From an uncultured Clostridia bacterium (GTDB taxonomy: Bacteria; Bacillota; Clostridia; Oscillospirales; Acutalibacteraceae), in contig CANQVS010000004.1 of assembly GCA_947627345.1 (NCBI GenBank), positions 1-37,608 of the forward strand: DNA of 37,608 bases, in the 5' to 3' direction. The translations under genes and the position numbers were made by a program. The notes under the pieces were generated by a model. It worked only from the letters and a program-made list of their open reading frames with translations, was not told the origin of the DNA and ran no database searches. Shown here one piece after another: positions 16,800 through 25,089 of this stretch. Position 1 is the stretch's first letter, and every line of letters starts with the position of its first letter.

Positions 16800-17246
16800 T
16801 AAGAATTGAAAACAGAAATTTAAAAATTGACTTTAATTTTATAAAATAAGATATATAGGAAATGTTGTGGCATAAAATCAGAGCAGAAAATTTCCTTACT
16901 ATCCATTCTGGCAGAGAAAAACACTTGATGTGATATGAATTTAAGATAGGGACTGCATTATCAGACGTGAATATATAAAAATTGAGAATTGAGATTTAAA
17001 AATAAACTTTAATTTTATAAAATAAGATATATAGGAAATGTTGTACAATAAAATCAGAACGGAAAATTTCCTTACTATCCATTCTGGCAGAGAAAAACAC
17101 TTGATGTGATATGAATTTAAGATAGGGACTGCATTATCAGACGTGAATATATAAAAATTGAGAATTGAGATTTAAAAATAAACTTTTATTTTATAAAATA
17201 AGATATATAGGAAATGTTGTACAATAAAATCAGAACGGAAAAATTC
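16800..17246. repeat. 176-bp tandem repeat, two full copies and a partial third
   Basis: The segment ATAGGAAATG starts at 16855, 17031 and 17207, exactly 176 bp apart. Copies 1 and 2 agree over nearly their full length, and copies 2 and 3 are almost identical until about 17243, where the third breaks off. The outer edge of copy 1 is degenerate. Each copy has a palindrome-like TTTTATAAAAT core followed by AGATATATAGGAAATG. Copies 1 and 2 each open a 23-codon ORF (16862-16933 and 17038-17109) starting M-L-W/Y and ending K-H-L-M, with a weak AGGA before the ATG. Together with the flanks this fills the 590-bp gap between tcdA and murA. No transposase, inverted ends or known RNA family is recognisable. 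Confidence 0.85.
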
Positions 17247-17330
17247 CCCTCTATTCAAAACAAGACAAAAAAGAAATATTTGGGGATTAGAAATTCAGAT
17301 AATTATTTTACTGTTTTGCAAAGAAAATTA

Positions 17331-17367
17331 AAAAACTGTACCATAAAATAATTATGATACAGTTTTT
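17331..17367 (-). terminator. Rho-independent terminator of murA
   Basis: A 16-bp stem with one mismatch (arms 17331-17346 and 17352-17367) and a 5-nt loop, 14 bp after the murA stop. On the minus strand it ends in CAGTTTTTTAATTTTC, a good T tract. Confidence 0.82.
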
Positions 17368-17381
17368 ATTATTAAATTCTA

Positions 17382-18677
17382 TCAGGCTCTCAATGAACTG
17401 TCGGTTGTATGGTCAAAATAAACCTTTTTTATATCCGCACCTAAAGCGGTGAGCTTTTCAACTATATTTTCATAACCACGCTCTATATACTGAATTGAAC
17501 TGACTTCGGTTGTTCCGTCGGCACAAAGTCCTGCAATTACCATCGCAGCGCCTGCGCGAAGGTCTGTCGCCTTTACCGGAGCGGCAGTAAGCTTTGAACC
17601 GCCTTCAATTATTGCAAGTCTGCCCTCAACCGAAATGTGAGCGCCCATAAGAGTAAGCTCTGAAACATACTGATAACGGTTATCCCATACGCTTTCGTTG
17701 ATAATACTTGTTCCCTCTACAGTACAAAGCAAGGTTGCAAACTGCGGTTGGCAATCTGTCGGAAAACCGGGGTGAGGCATTGTTTTAATATTACAGCGGT
17801 TAAGCGGACGTTTTGTTGCATCTACCAATACTGCCTCGTCAAATTCTCTTACCTCACATCCAATTTCGCGAAGCTTAGCCGTAATTGATTCGAGATGCTT
17901 AGGAGTTACATTAGTAACTAAAACACGTCCCCGAGTTGCAACAGCTGCGCACATATAGGTACCCGCCTCAATCTGGTCGGGAATAATAGAATATGTTACA
18001 CCGTGAAGAAAATCAACTCCACGGATTTTTATTGTATCTGTACCAGCGCCGCGAATCTGCGCTCCCATTGAGTTAAGGAAGTTCGCAAGGTCAACGATAT
18101 GCGGTTCCTTAGCAGCGTTTTCAATAACAGTCTGACCGTCAGCCTTTACAGCCGCGAGCATAATATTAATCGTTGCTCCGACAGACGCAAAATCAAGATA
18201 AATATGACTGCCCTGCAACTTTGTATCAGACTTAACGTCAATAATTGCGCCGTTTACAAGCTCGTGGCGTGCTCCCATAGCGGCAAATCCTTTAAGGTGC
18301 AGGTCTATCGGTCTTGCTCCGAAATTACATCCGCCCGGCAAACAAACCTTAGCCTGATGACATCTTCCGAGCAAAGCACCCAAAAGATAGTATGACGCAC
18401 GCATTCCGCGTACTAAGTCGGAAGTAGCTGAGCAGGAATTAATATGTGTAGGGTCAATATATAAAGTACTTTTATCTATTCTTTTAACTTCAGCGCCCAT
18501 TTCCTGAAGTATTCTTCCAATAAGGGTAACGTCGCTGATATTGGGTATATTTTCAATACGACAAGGCTCGTCGCAAAGAATTACAGCAGGAATTATAGCA
18601 ACCGCCGCATTCTTAGCACCGCTGATGGCAACTTCACCATCAAGAACTTTGCCGCCGTTAATAACGTATTTCTCCAA
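17382..18677 (-). CDS. murA: UDP-N-acetylglucosamine 1-carboxyvinyltransferase MurA
   Basis: 431 residues from a TTG start at 18675-18677, reading MEKYVINGGKVLDGEVAISG. The SD GGAG lies 9 nt upstream. Longer TTG starts up to 18719 are possible but give an unusual N terminus. MurA transfers enolpyruvate from PEP to UDP-GlcNAc, the first committed step of peptidoglycan synthesis. Lys22-Asn23 and the catalytic loop with Cys117 (LPGGCNFGARPIDLH) are present. The loop cysteine is the one alkylated by fosfomycin, so the enzyme should be sensitive. The EPT repeat and the final LRAGAAMVIAGLCADG motif are intact. Monocistronic. Confidence 0.95.
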   Translation of the reverse strand: MEKYVINGGKVLDGEVAISGAKNAAVAIIPAVILCDEPCRIENIPNISDVTLIGRILQEMGAEVKRIDKSTLYIDPTHINSCSATSDLVRGMRASYYLLGALLGRCHQAKVCLPGGCNFGARPIDLHLKGFAAMGARHELVNGAIIDVKSDTKLQGSHIYLDFASVGATINIMLAAVKADGQTVIENAAKEPHIVDLANFLNSMGAQIRGAGTDTIKIRGVDFLHGVTYSIIPDQIEAGTYMCAAVATRGRVLVTNVTPKHLESITAKLREIGCEVREFDEAVLVDATKRPLNRCNIKTMPHPGFPTDCQPQFATLLCTVEGTSIINESVWDNRYQYVSELTLMGAHISVEGRLAIIEGGSKLTAAPVKATDLRAGAAMVIAGLCADGTTEVSSIQYIERGYENIVEKLTALGADIKKVYFDHTTDSSLRA

Positions 18678-18723
18678 CGTGGCACACTCCAATTTCCAAA
18701 AATTGCTTAAACGCAACAAGTAA

Positions 18724-19123
18724 AATTCATTACTTAACTTATGCTCTAAATATAGCGTAACATACCTTCCAAAATTTTAATAAAAGTTACAAATTTGTTA
18801 AAAAGCACAAGCAGTTGTGGTAATACAAATATTACACCACAATTTCATCCAAGGAAAATAATAACCCAAATTACATATAAAGTCAATACATTTTTGAAAA
18901 CTGTAACCGAAATTTGGTAAACTTGTATGATAATTATTATTGCATTGTAATTTTTATTCTAAATATGCATAAATGAGTAAAAAGTTTGTTATTTTCTAAA
19001 TTAGAAAATTAAGTTTTGTATATTTTTACAATAATGAATTAAAACTTTGATACTTTTTTACTTTGTAGAATTATATAAATAAACATAAAAATTAATAAAG
19101 TATCTTTAGAAATGTAAAAACAG
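18724..19123. other. AT-rich gap with no recognised gene
   Basis: About 400 bp between the murA start and the terminator of the pullulanase gene. It is strongly AT-rich with no ORF, tRNA, repeat or convincing riboswitch that I can see. It must hold the murA promoter, but no hexamer pair stands out clearly from the AT-rich background. Confidence 0.6.
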
Positions 19124-19153
19124 AAAAAGCGGACAGCCAAAATGGCTGTCCGC
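19116..19153 (-). terminator. Strong rho-independent terminator of the pullulanase gene
   Basis: Perfect 10-bp stem GCGGACAGCC (19129-19138) with GGCTGTCCGC (19144-19153) and a 5-nt loop. On the minus strand it is followed by TTTTTCTGTTTTT (down to 19116). It lies 18 bp after the stop codon. Confidence 0.93.
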
Positions 19154-19171
19154 AAAGCAGTTTTATATTTT

Positions 19172-22100
19172 TTACCAGGAACCTACAACATAATGTCCGT
19201 TTGTATCTGTTTCATCAGTAGGATAGAAACCTGTTTCTCCGTTATAAACAGCGTCGGCAGTTTGAGATTCGCCGTTTGTAAATATAACATTTACACCAAT
19301 CGGTATTTCAATACTGTACTGAGGTTCGTTATAGTCATTTTTACCGGCTTCCGCCATAGGCTGTCCCGGCCATTCGGGCGTTTCGCCGTCATGCCAATAA
19401 TAACAGTAAATTGTTCCTGACCAACCCTTGTTATTGGTGAAAAGAACTGTACCGAGTTCAGGATCGGGGTCGGGAATTGGGTCTGGGTCGGGAATCGGTT
19501 CGGGATCAGGGTCGGGCTCGGGGTCTGTATATATCGGATTAGTTACTGTCGTCATAGGAACAGTAGTCGTTTCCGTTGCTTTTGTTGTAACGGTAGTTGG
19601 AGCCGTTTCCTTAACTTCCTTACCTATATCATAAGGTACGCTGATTTTAACAATCCACCTCTGAATGTAAGAAGCGTCCTTAATATTTATAAAGCCGTTT
19701 CCGTCAACATCCGAATTTCTTATACTGTTTTTGTCAAAGAAAGTGAGTTTAACGATATACTGCTGGATATAGGTTACATCAAGAATGTTAACGCTTGTAT
19801 CACAGTTTGAATCACCCAGAATAAAGCTCTCGCCCGTTGTCGATGGAATTACCGTTGAAGACTCCGATACGGAAGTCGGCTGTGTTGTTGCTGTGGTACT
19901 CTGTGTAGTTTCGGATGTAGGAGGTGTAGTGCCTGTATTATAGAGATAAACTACGTTTGTAACACCCGGCTGATAGAAACCTGCGGAGTTTGCGGGAGTT
20001 TCAACTAATTTACCGAGAGAATCGTCGCCGACAGTTGTGTACTGGTCAGTATTCTTTGTGGTTTCGGTTTTGCTCGAATCAGCCTTCAGCTTTTTACCCG
20101 TTGCCATATCAATATAGGAAACAATTACAGTTGATTGATAGGTTACAACCTTATTGTCAATAAAGCACTCGCCCGCTACGGAATATCCGGGTTCATTAGC
20201 TCCCGGTTCCTGATTGCTTCCGCCGTCGTGGAACATTACACGGCAGGAAGCTACGGGGACTGTAGCTATATACCAGCCCGAACCCTTTGAGGTATCGGCA
20301 GTCATACGCTTAGCCTGCGTCCAAGATCCGTTCGGCTCATCACCGTTATCGGTATAAGCATAGCAACGAACACTGGTCCAGTTGTTGGTCTTGTGATAAT
20401 GAACTGTAGTTGTCTGTGAAGCAAGAGGTTTATAAGTGAATGTAATAGTCTTTGAATTACCGTCAAATGTACCTGATGTACCTGCAGGATACTTATCTGT
20501 GTCAAGCTGATAACTCTGAATAGCGCATACAGGAATAGAGTAAGTTTCGCCCTTTTCAAGAGTATATGTCATATCAGGAGTAAGAGTAACTCCCGTTTGG
20601 CTCAGATATTTAACGGTAAGATTTCCTGTAGTCTTGCCGTTTGATTCGTAGTAGTAATCTACGGTAGTATCACCTGTAAAGTTACCATAAGCGTTGCCTT
20701 CTGTTTTTGTTACATTGTAATTTCTAAGAAGGTCAGCGTCCTTTAAAGCGTGGTATTTCGTACCGATTCTGTATGTTGTTTTAACGGTTGTAACATTTCC
20801 GTTAACGTGATGATTGGTTGTAAGCGTTCCGTACTTGAAATTATCGCTGAAATCCTTATATGAAGAAGTCTGAACAAGAATAGCTGCGGACCTTGCAGGT
20901 ACCGTATAGCTTGAGCTTGAAACTGTGCCGAGGCTCTTAACGCCTGCCTGCTTGTCGTTAGCGACAATTGTCCAGCCTGACGAACCGAGATTAGCTGTCG
21001 CCGACGCAGAACCGCTGTTCAAAAGAACTGCGACTGTTCCCCATTCATTAGCTTTATTAGCTGTATTATTGTTAATTGTATATGCTATGAATGTACCTGA
21101 TGAATTTTTAAAGCTCATAGTATTCTTAGAGGTTGTTCCGTCATCGTTAAACGGAGAATAAACCTCGTTAATCTGGCGCAAGCCCTTATAGTATTCAACT
21201 ACTTCGGAATATGTCTGGGCACGTTTCCAATCGAGTTTATTAATTGAGTCGGGAGAGTTATAGGAGTTGGCTTGACCGTTCTTTGTACGTGCAAATTCAG
21301 TACCCGAATTAAAGAACGAAATACCCTGCGAGGTTAACGTAAGCGCGCCCGCAAGCTTAAGAACTCCTGTATAGTTTGAGGCTGTGCTGTTAACATTTTT
21401 TGCTTCAGTAGTCGAATTTTTACCTTCGCCTGTTTTAGTGTATGCGCCGACAATCTTATCCCAAACCGTAAGGTCATCGTGACAGTCGATAAAGTTAACC
21501 GTCTTTGTATTATCCGCAGAGTCGTGGATATTACCCTTTATACCGTTTACAACAACGTCTGTACCGCAGCCGTCATAACCGGAGGTTACTCCGCCTATCC
21601 AGCCTTGCGAAGCCGCCCTAGTTGTATTAACGCGCGAAGTCGCTGTACGGAATTTACCTGAGAATACACCCACGCCTGGGCTTAAACTCTTAGCGTTGTT
21701 CTCATTCGGAGAGTTAGGGCAGGCAGTAGTATCGCCGGTCCAGGGTTCGCCGTACATAAGAATATTTTTGTCAATCTGATTAAGACGGGTACGAGCCTGA
21801 TTAAGAGTAGGAATATCAATACAGCCCATAAGGTCAAAACGGAAACCGTCGATGTGATATTCTTCAGCCCAATATGCAAGCGACTGAATGATATAATTTC
21901 TAACCATTCCCTTATCGGAAGCAAGCTCGTTACCTTGACCGGAGCCGTTTACATACGCAACATTGCTCGACATTCTGTAGTAATAGCCCGGAACCGTCTT
22001 TGTAAAGCAGGAGCCGTCCGCTCCTGCGGTATGGTTATATACAACGTCCATTACAACGGAAATTCCTCTGTCGTGGAGCGCCTGTACCATCTGTTTTACT

Positions 22101-22972
22101 TCGTTAATACGAACATTACCGTCATATGCGTTTGATGAATATGAGCCGTCGGGAACATTATAGTTTTTGGGATTGTAACCCCAGTTACGGTCCTTTTCGG
22201 ACGCGCCGTAAATCTCATCAACACCGTCAAAGTCGGCAATAGGCATAAGCTGAACTGTGTTGATATTGTTCTCAACGAGATAGTCCATACAGGTCTTTAA
22301 TGAGCCCTGCTTTTTATAGGTTGTTCCGCCCTCGGTAAACGCAAGGTAATTACCCTGATTCTTTTCGCTTACACCTGAGTCCTTATCAGCGGAGAAGTCA
22401 CGAACATGAAGCTCCCAAACAGCAGCCTCCGTCTTATTATTAAATGTTACGTGCTTGTCTTCGCTCCAGCCTTCGGGGTCGGTTTTATCAAGGTCAACAA
22501 CCATTGAACGGTCGCCGTTGGCGCCTACAGCCTTGGAATAAACGTCCTGCGTTTCGGTAGTTACAACGGTACCGTTAATGTTCTTAGCAGTAACAAGGTA
22601 TGTATAATAAACATTTTTATAGTCGCCCTGCAAGGTATACGACCATACGGAGCTTGCGCCCTTTGTAAGGTCATATGTGCCGATTACACCCGCTCCCTTT
22701 TCGCGGTCAGTACCTGTTTTATACAGCTTTAACTGAATTTTTGTAGCAGCCGGAGACCATACCTTCCAGGTTGTAGCCGAGGGAGTATAGTTAGCACCCA
22801 AATCGGTTCCCGAATAAACAGAATTCGGGTAATTGCGTTTTGAGTCTTCGCCTTGGTTATAGTATGCGCCGGTTGACGTTTTATCTGTATTGACAGCATT
22901 GGCAGAAACTACAGTCATTGTGCCAATCAAAAGCAAAGTCAGCATCAGCGAAACTATTCTTCGCATTTTCAT
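19172..22972 (-). CDS. Secreted type I pullulanase (GH13) with CBMs and dockerin
   Basis: 1266 residues from the ATG at 22970-22972 (SD AGGAG, 8 nt spacing; signal peptide MKMRRIVSLMLTLLLIGTMT, cut near VSANA). An N-terminal CBM48-like domain (about 50-160) precedes the GH13 catalytic domain. That domain has the pullulanase NWGYNP motif, DVVYNHT (about 309-315), GFRFDLMG with nucleophile near Asp379, YGEPW with acid/base near Glu409, and FIDCHDD near 495. It should cut alpha-1,6 branches of starch and pullulan. Next come a MucBP-like segment, a CBM26/CBM25-like starch-binding module (about 852-945) and another MucBP-like segment. A Ser/Thr linker leads to a dockerin with two calcium loops (about 1048-1112: DSNCDTSVNILD and DVDGNGFINIKD). 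After the dockerin, a Thr linker, a Pro-Asp linker and a C-terminal CBM26-like module (about 1176-1266) follow. Dockerin-bearing pullulanases are known from the R. bromii amylosome. Confidence 0.93.
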   Translation of the reverse strand: MKMRRIVSLMLTLLLIGTMTVVSANAVNTDKTSTGAYYNQGEDSKRNYPNSVYSGTDLGANYTPSATTWKVWSPAATKIQLKLYKTGTDREKGAGVIGTYDLTKGASSVWSYTLQGDYKNVYYTYLVTAKNINGTVVTTETQDVYSKAVGANGDRSMVVDLDKTDPEGWSEDKHVTFNNKTEAAVWELHVRDFSADKDSGVSEKNQGNYLAFTEGGTTYKKQGSLKTCMDYLVENNINTVQLMPIADFDGVDEIYGASEKDRNWGYNPKNYNVPDGSYSSNAYDGNVRINEVKQMVQALHDRGISVVMDVVYNHTAGADGSCFTKTVPGYYYRMSSNVAYVNGSGQGNELASDKGMVRNYIIQSLAYWAEEYHIDGFRFDLMGCIDIPTLNQARTRLNQIDKNILMYGEPWTGDTTACPNSPNENNAKSLSPGVGVFSGKFRTATSRVNTTRAASQGWIGGVTSGYDGCGTDVVVNGIKGNIHDSADNTKTVNFIDCHDDLTVWDKIVGAYTKTGEGKNSTTEAKNVNSTASNYTGVLKLAGALTLTSQGISFFNSGTEFARTKNGQANSYNSPDSINKLDWKRAQTYSEVVEYYKGLRQINEVYSPFNDDGTTSKNTMSFKNSSGTFIAYTINNNTANKANEWGTVAVLLNSGSASATANLGSSGWTIVANDKQAGVKSLGTVSSSSYTVPARSAAILVQTSSYKDFSDNFKYGTLTTNHHVNGNVTTVKTTYRIGTKYHALKDADLLRNYNVTKTEGNAYGNFTGDTTVDYYYESNGKTTGNLTVKYLSQTGVTLTPDMTYTLEKGETYSIPVCAIQSYQLDTDKYPAGTSGTFDGNSKTITFTYKPLASQTTTVHYHKTNNWTSVRCYAYTDNGDEPNGSWTQAKRMTADTSKGSGWYIATVPVASCRVMFHDGGSNQEPGANEPGYSVAGECFIDNKVVTYQSTVIVSYIDMATGKKLKADSSKTETTKNTDQYTTVGDDSLGKLVETPANSAGFYQPGVTNVVYLYNTGTTPPTSETTQSTTATTQPTSVSESSTVIPSTTGESFILGDSNCDTSVNILDVTYIQQYIVKLTFFDKNSIRNSDVDGNGFINIKDASYIQRWIVKISVPYDIGKEVKETAPTTVTTKATETTTVPMTTVTNPIYTDPEPDPDPEPIPDPDPIPDPDPELGTVLFTNNKGWSGTIYCYYWHDGETPEWPGQPMAEAGKNDYNEPQYSIEIPIGVNVIFTNGESQTADAVYNGETGFYPTDETDTNGHYVVGSW

Positions 22973-22991
22973 AAAATCAACTCCTAAACAT

Positions 22992-23006
22992 TGCAAAAAT
23001 ATTGCA
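22992..23006. promoter_or_regulatory. Short inverted repeat in the pullulanase leader
   Basis: Arms TGCAA (22992-22996) and TTGCA (23002-23006) with a 5-bp A/T centre lie between the promoter and the SD. A repressor bound here could block transcription, but arms this short may arise by chance. It does not match the CcpA cre consensus. Confidence 0.3.
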
Positions 23007-23015
23007 TTTGTAATT

Positions 23016-23044
23016 ATTATCATACCAAATACAAAAGCCGTCAA
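23016..23044 (-). promoter_or_regulatory. Predicted promoter of the pullulanase gene
   Basis: -35 TTGACG (23039-23044) and -10 GATAAT (23016-23021) with 17-bp spacing on the minus strand, each 5 of 6 to consensus. The leader would be about 40 nt. Confidence 0.65.
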
Positions 23045-23175
23045 TATTCTGATAAAGAATTATTTTAGTCTTCTTATAACGAAATTTCAGGGCTTTTTTT
23101 GTGCATATTGATGATAGTTTATAAAACACAGCAAGTTTAAACTTACTATCGTATTTACCAGAGTTACCTGTTACT

Positions 23176-23203
23176 TTGAAAATTGATTATAATGTGATAT
23201 AAT
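23176..23203 (+). promoter_or_regulatory. Predicted extended -10 promoter of the radical SAM gene
   Basis: -35 TTGAAA (23176-23181) and a perfect -10 TATAAT (23198-23203) with 16-bp spacing, plus a TG one base before the -10. The start codon follows 15 nt after the -10, so the message has an almost absent leader. Confidence 0.7.
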
Positions 23204-23218
23204 TTTCTCGGTGATTTT

Positions 23219-24088
23219 ATGATTTGCAATTTATGTCCGCGAAAATGCAACGCGCAGCGTGATAAAATATCGGGCAAGGGCTTCTGCTCCTTAGGAACAC
23301 TACCTAAAATAGCAAGGATTGCCCCTCATATGTGGGAAGAACCCTGTATAAGCGGAAACAAAGGCAGCGGCGCCGTGTTTTTTTCGGGCTGCACATTAAG
23401 GTGCATATTCTGTCAGAATTACAAAATTTCCGCCGAAAATTACGGAAAAACCATTAATGCGCAAAGGCTCGCGGATGAGTTTAAAAAGCTTGAAAGCCTC
23501 GGCGTTCATAACATAAACTTTGTCTCCCCTACTCCTTATACTGTTGAAATTATAAAAGCCCTTGAGATTTACAAGCCTAAAATTCCTATTGTATACAACT
23601 GTTCGGGTTACGAAAACACGGAAACTATTAAAGCGCTCAACGGTTATGTAGACATATATTTGCCTGATCTCAAATACAGTGACAATGAGCTTGCGAAAAG
23701 CTATTCAAACGCGCCGAATTACGTTGAGATTGCTAAAAACGCAATTGCTGAAATGATAAGCCAAACAGGGGAAAACTTATTTGACGAAATCGGAATGATG
23801 AAAAAAGGCGTAATAATCCGCCACCTTGTACTTCCATCTCATACCAAAAACAGTATAGGCGTAATTGATATAATAAAAGAAAATTTTCCGCAGGCTCTTG
23901 TAAGTTTGATGTGCCAGTACATACCGATGTATAAAGCAAAAACCCACTTAAAGCTTAGCAGAAAAATCACCCTTCGCGAATACGAAAAGGTTAAAAACTA
24001 TCTTTTTATGTCAGGGCTTGACGGCTTTGTTCAGGAGTTAAACTCCGCTGATGAAAAGTACATACCCAAATGGAATTACAATGAATAA
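23219..24088 (+). CDS. Radical SAM protein, PflX-like (pyruvate formate-lyase activase homologue)
   Basis: 289 residues. The radical SAM iron-sulfur motif CxxxCxxC is at Cys58, Cys62 and Cys65 (FSGCTLRCIFCQN). Extra N-terminal cysteines (3, 6, 10 and 23: MICNLCPRKCNAQR, GFC) match the PflX/COG1313 group. The NFVSPTPY and DIYLPDLKY segments are also typical. PflX proteins resemble glycyl-radical activating enzymes, but their substrates are mostly unknown. No glycyl-radical enzyme is encoded in the window, so the target cannot be inferred from context. It stands alone between its own promoter and a terminator. Confidence 0.88.
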   Translation: MICNLCPRKCNAQRDKISGKGFCSLGTLPKIARIAPHMWEEPCISGNKGSGAVFFSGCTLRCIFCQNYKISAENYGKTINAQRLADEFKKLESLGVHNINFVSPTPYTVEIIKALEIYKPKIPIVYNCSGYENTETIKALNGYVDIYLPDLKYSDNELAKSYSNAPNYVEIAKNAIAEMISQTGENLFDEIGMMKKGVIIRHLVLPSHTKNSIGVIDIIKENFPQALVSLMCQYIPMYKAKTHLKLSRKITLREYEKVKNYLFMSGLDGFVQELNSADEKYIPKWNYNE

Positions 24089-24154
24089 AATTACTCATTT
24101 AGATTCATTATGCTTGCGCTTTAATATATACTGTCAGAATATAGAATAATAAAT

Positions 24155-24217
24155 AAAAATCGGTCGGGTAAAACCAATCCTTTAAAAAGGATGATATGTT
24201 TTAACCCCGCCGATTTT
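24155..24217. terminator. Composite hairpin terminator between converging genes
   Basis: Outer arms about 24155-24173 and 24198-24217 (ATCGG with CCGAT, AAAAC with GTTTT, a few mismatches) enclose a second small hairpin, ATCCTTT/AAAGGAT. The T run after the right arm serves the plus-strand radical SAM gene, and the mirrored run serves the minus-strand gene that ends at 24223. Confidence 0.65.
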
Positions 24218-24222
24218 ATAAT

Positions 24223-24972
24223 TTACTGAATATTAATAGTACAGGACGGATTTTCCTTATCAAGAAAACTGCCTCTGTATATGCTGAAAGTAATGTCAAC
24301 TTTTTTGATGCTTTCGGAATCAATATTATTGTCATCCAAATCCGATGAATTCAAAACAATACCGTCGTTCTTTTTCTTATTATCACCTACCTCGGCGTAC
24401 ATATAACCGCTGACAGAAATACCGTCGATTGACATTTCGTCTACCGAAACCGTCACCTTTTTACCCGAGTTGTTTTCAACCCTGAATTTCAGCTCCTTTG
24501 AAAATATCCCGTTATCAAAACCGATGTAATAAATCTTTAGACCATCTTTATTATAGACCGATTTTTCTGAAAACGTCTTAGCTTTTTCAGTCTGTTGTTC
24601 TGTTTGCGCCTCGGTTTCTTCTTCCGTTACTGCCTCGGTTTCTTCTTCGGTTACCGCCTCGGTTTCCGTCTTTGAGGGTGAACCAATATTATTCGCTATT
24701 GACGACGCCTCTGCCAAATACTCGGAAGCTTTTTCTAAGGTACCAAACCTATTTACAGTTGAACCGACAGAGTAGATAACGCCTACAGCCAAAACAATCA
24801 GAACCCAGAACCACCATTTCTTATAAACAGGCTTTTTGTTTTCCTTATTGTTTGAGTTTTGGTAATGCTTAGTTTCATATTGCGCGGGCTGAGGCTGTCC
24901 TGTTTCAGCTTTCAAACCGCAGTTCGGACAATAACCGCCCTCGTATTCGGTATTACAATTTCTGCATTTCAT
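24223..24972 (-). CDS. Zinc-ribbon single-pass membrane protein next to Ser/Thr kinase
   Basis: 249 residues from the ATG at 24970-24972 (SD GGGGG, good spacing). An N-terminal zinc ribbon (Cys3, Cys6, Cys15, Cys18: MKCRNCNTEYEGGYCPNCG) leads into a charged linker and a membrane helix (about 52-70). Outside the membrane is a Glu/Thr repeat region (about 100-130, units of EAVTEEET), then a beta-rich domain (about 135-249) with no family I recognise. Same layout and cysteine spacing as 14838-15668. It lies 117 bp after the kinase gene on the same strand, separated by two palindromes. A partnership with the kinase is suggested by position only. Confidence 0.75.
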   Translation of the reverse strand: MKCRNCNTEYEGGYCPNCGLKAETGQPQPAQYETKHYQNSNNKENKKPVYKKWWFWVLIVLAVGVIYSVGSTVNRFGTLEKASEYLAEASSIANNIGSPSKTETEAVTEEETEAVTEEETEAQTEQQTEKAKTFSEKSVYNKDGLKIYYIGFDNGIFSKELKFRVENNSGKKVTVSVDEMSIDGISVSGYMYAEVGDNKKKNDGIVLNSSDLDDNNIDSESIKKVDITFSIYRGSFLDKENPSCTINIQ

Positions 24973-25006
24973 TAAATAACCCCCTTTAAAATTCGCGGAA
25001 AAGTAA

Positions 25007-25031
25007 ATCCGTGCATATATAATACACGGAT
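25007..25031. promoter_or_regulatory. Inverted repeat upstream of the zinc-ribbon gene
   Basis: Arms ATCCGTG (25007-25013) and CACGGAT (25025-25031) are perfect, with an 11-bp A/T-rich centre that contains TATTAT- and TATATA-like -10 sequences on the minus strand. It could be an operator over the gene's promoter; no good -35 is visible. Confidence 0.45.
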
Positions 25032-25043
25032 AACGTTCTCTTT

Positions 25044-25064
25044 TGGTATGCTTTGAGCATACCA
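25044..25064. promoter_or_regulatory. 21-bp palindrome between kinase and zinc-ribbon genes
   Basis: Arms TGGTATGCT (25044-25052) and AGCATACCA (25056-25064) are perfectly complementary around a 3-bp centre. No T run follows on the minus strand, so it is a poor terminator for the kinase gene. The compact symmetry fits a dimeric regulator binding site, but a folded RNA element is possible. Confidence 0.5.
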
Positions 25065-25089
25065 TTATCAATTTGTCTGCTGATATAAT

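Noticed and set aside
17214..17351. 45-codon ORF starting in the third repeat copy
   Set aside because: It starts like the mini-ORFs but runs through unrelated sequence into the murA terminator, with no sign of coding constraint.
24972..25071. Longer N terminus for the zinc-ribbon protein reaching 25071
   Set aside because: It would run through both palindromes and lacks an SD, while the ATG at 24972 has a strong SD and begins the zinc ribbon.
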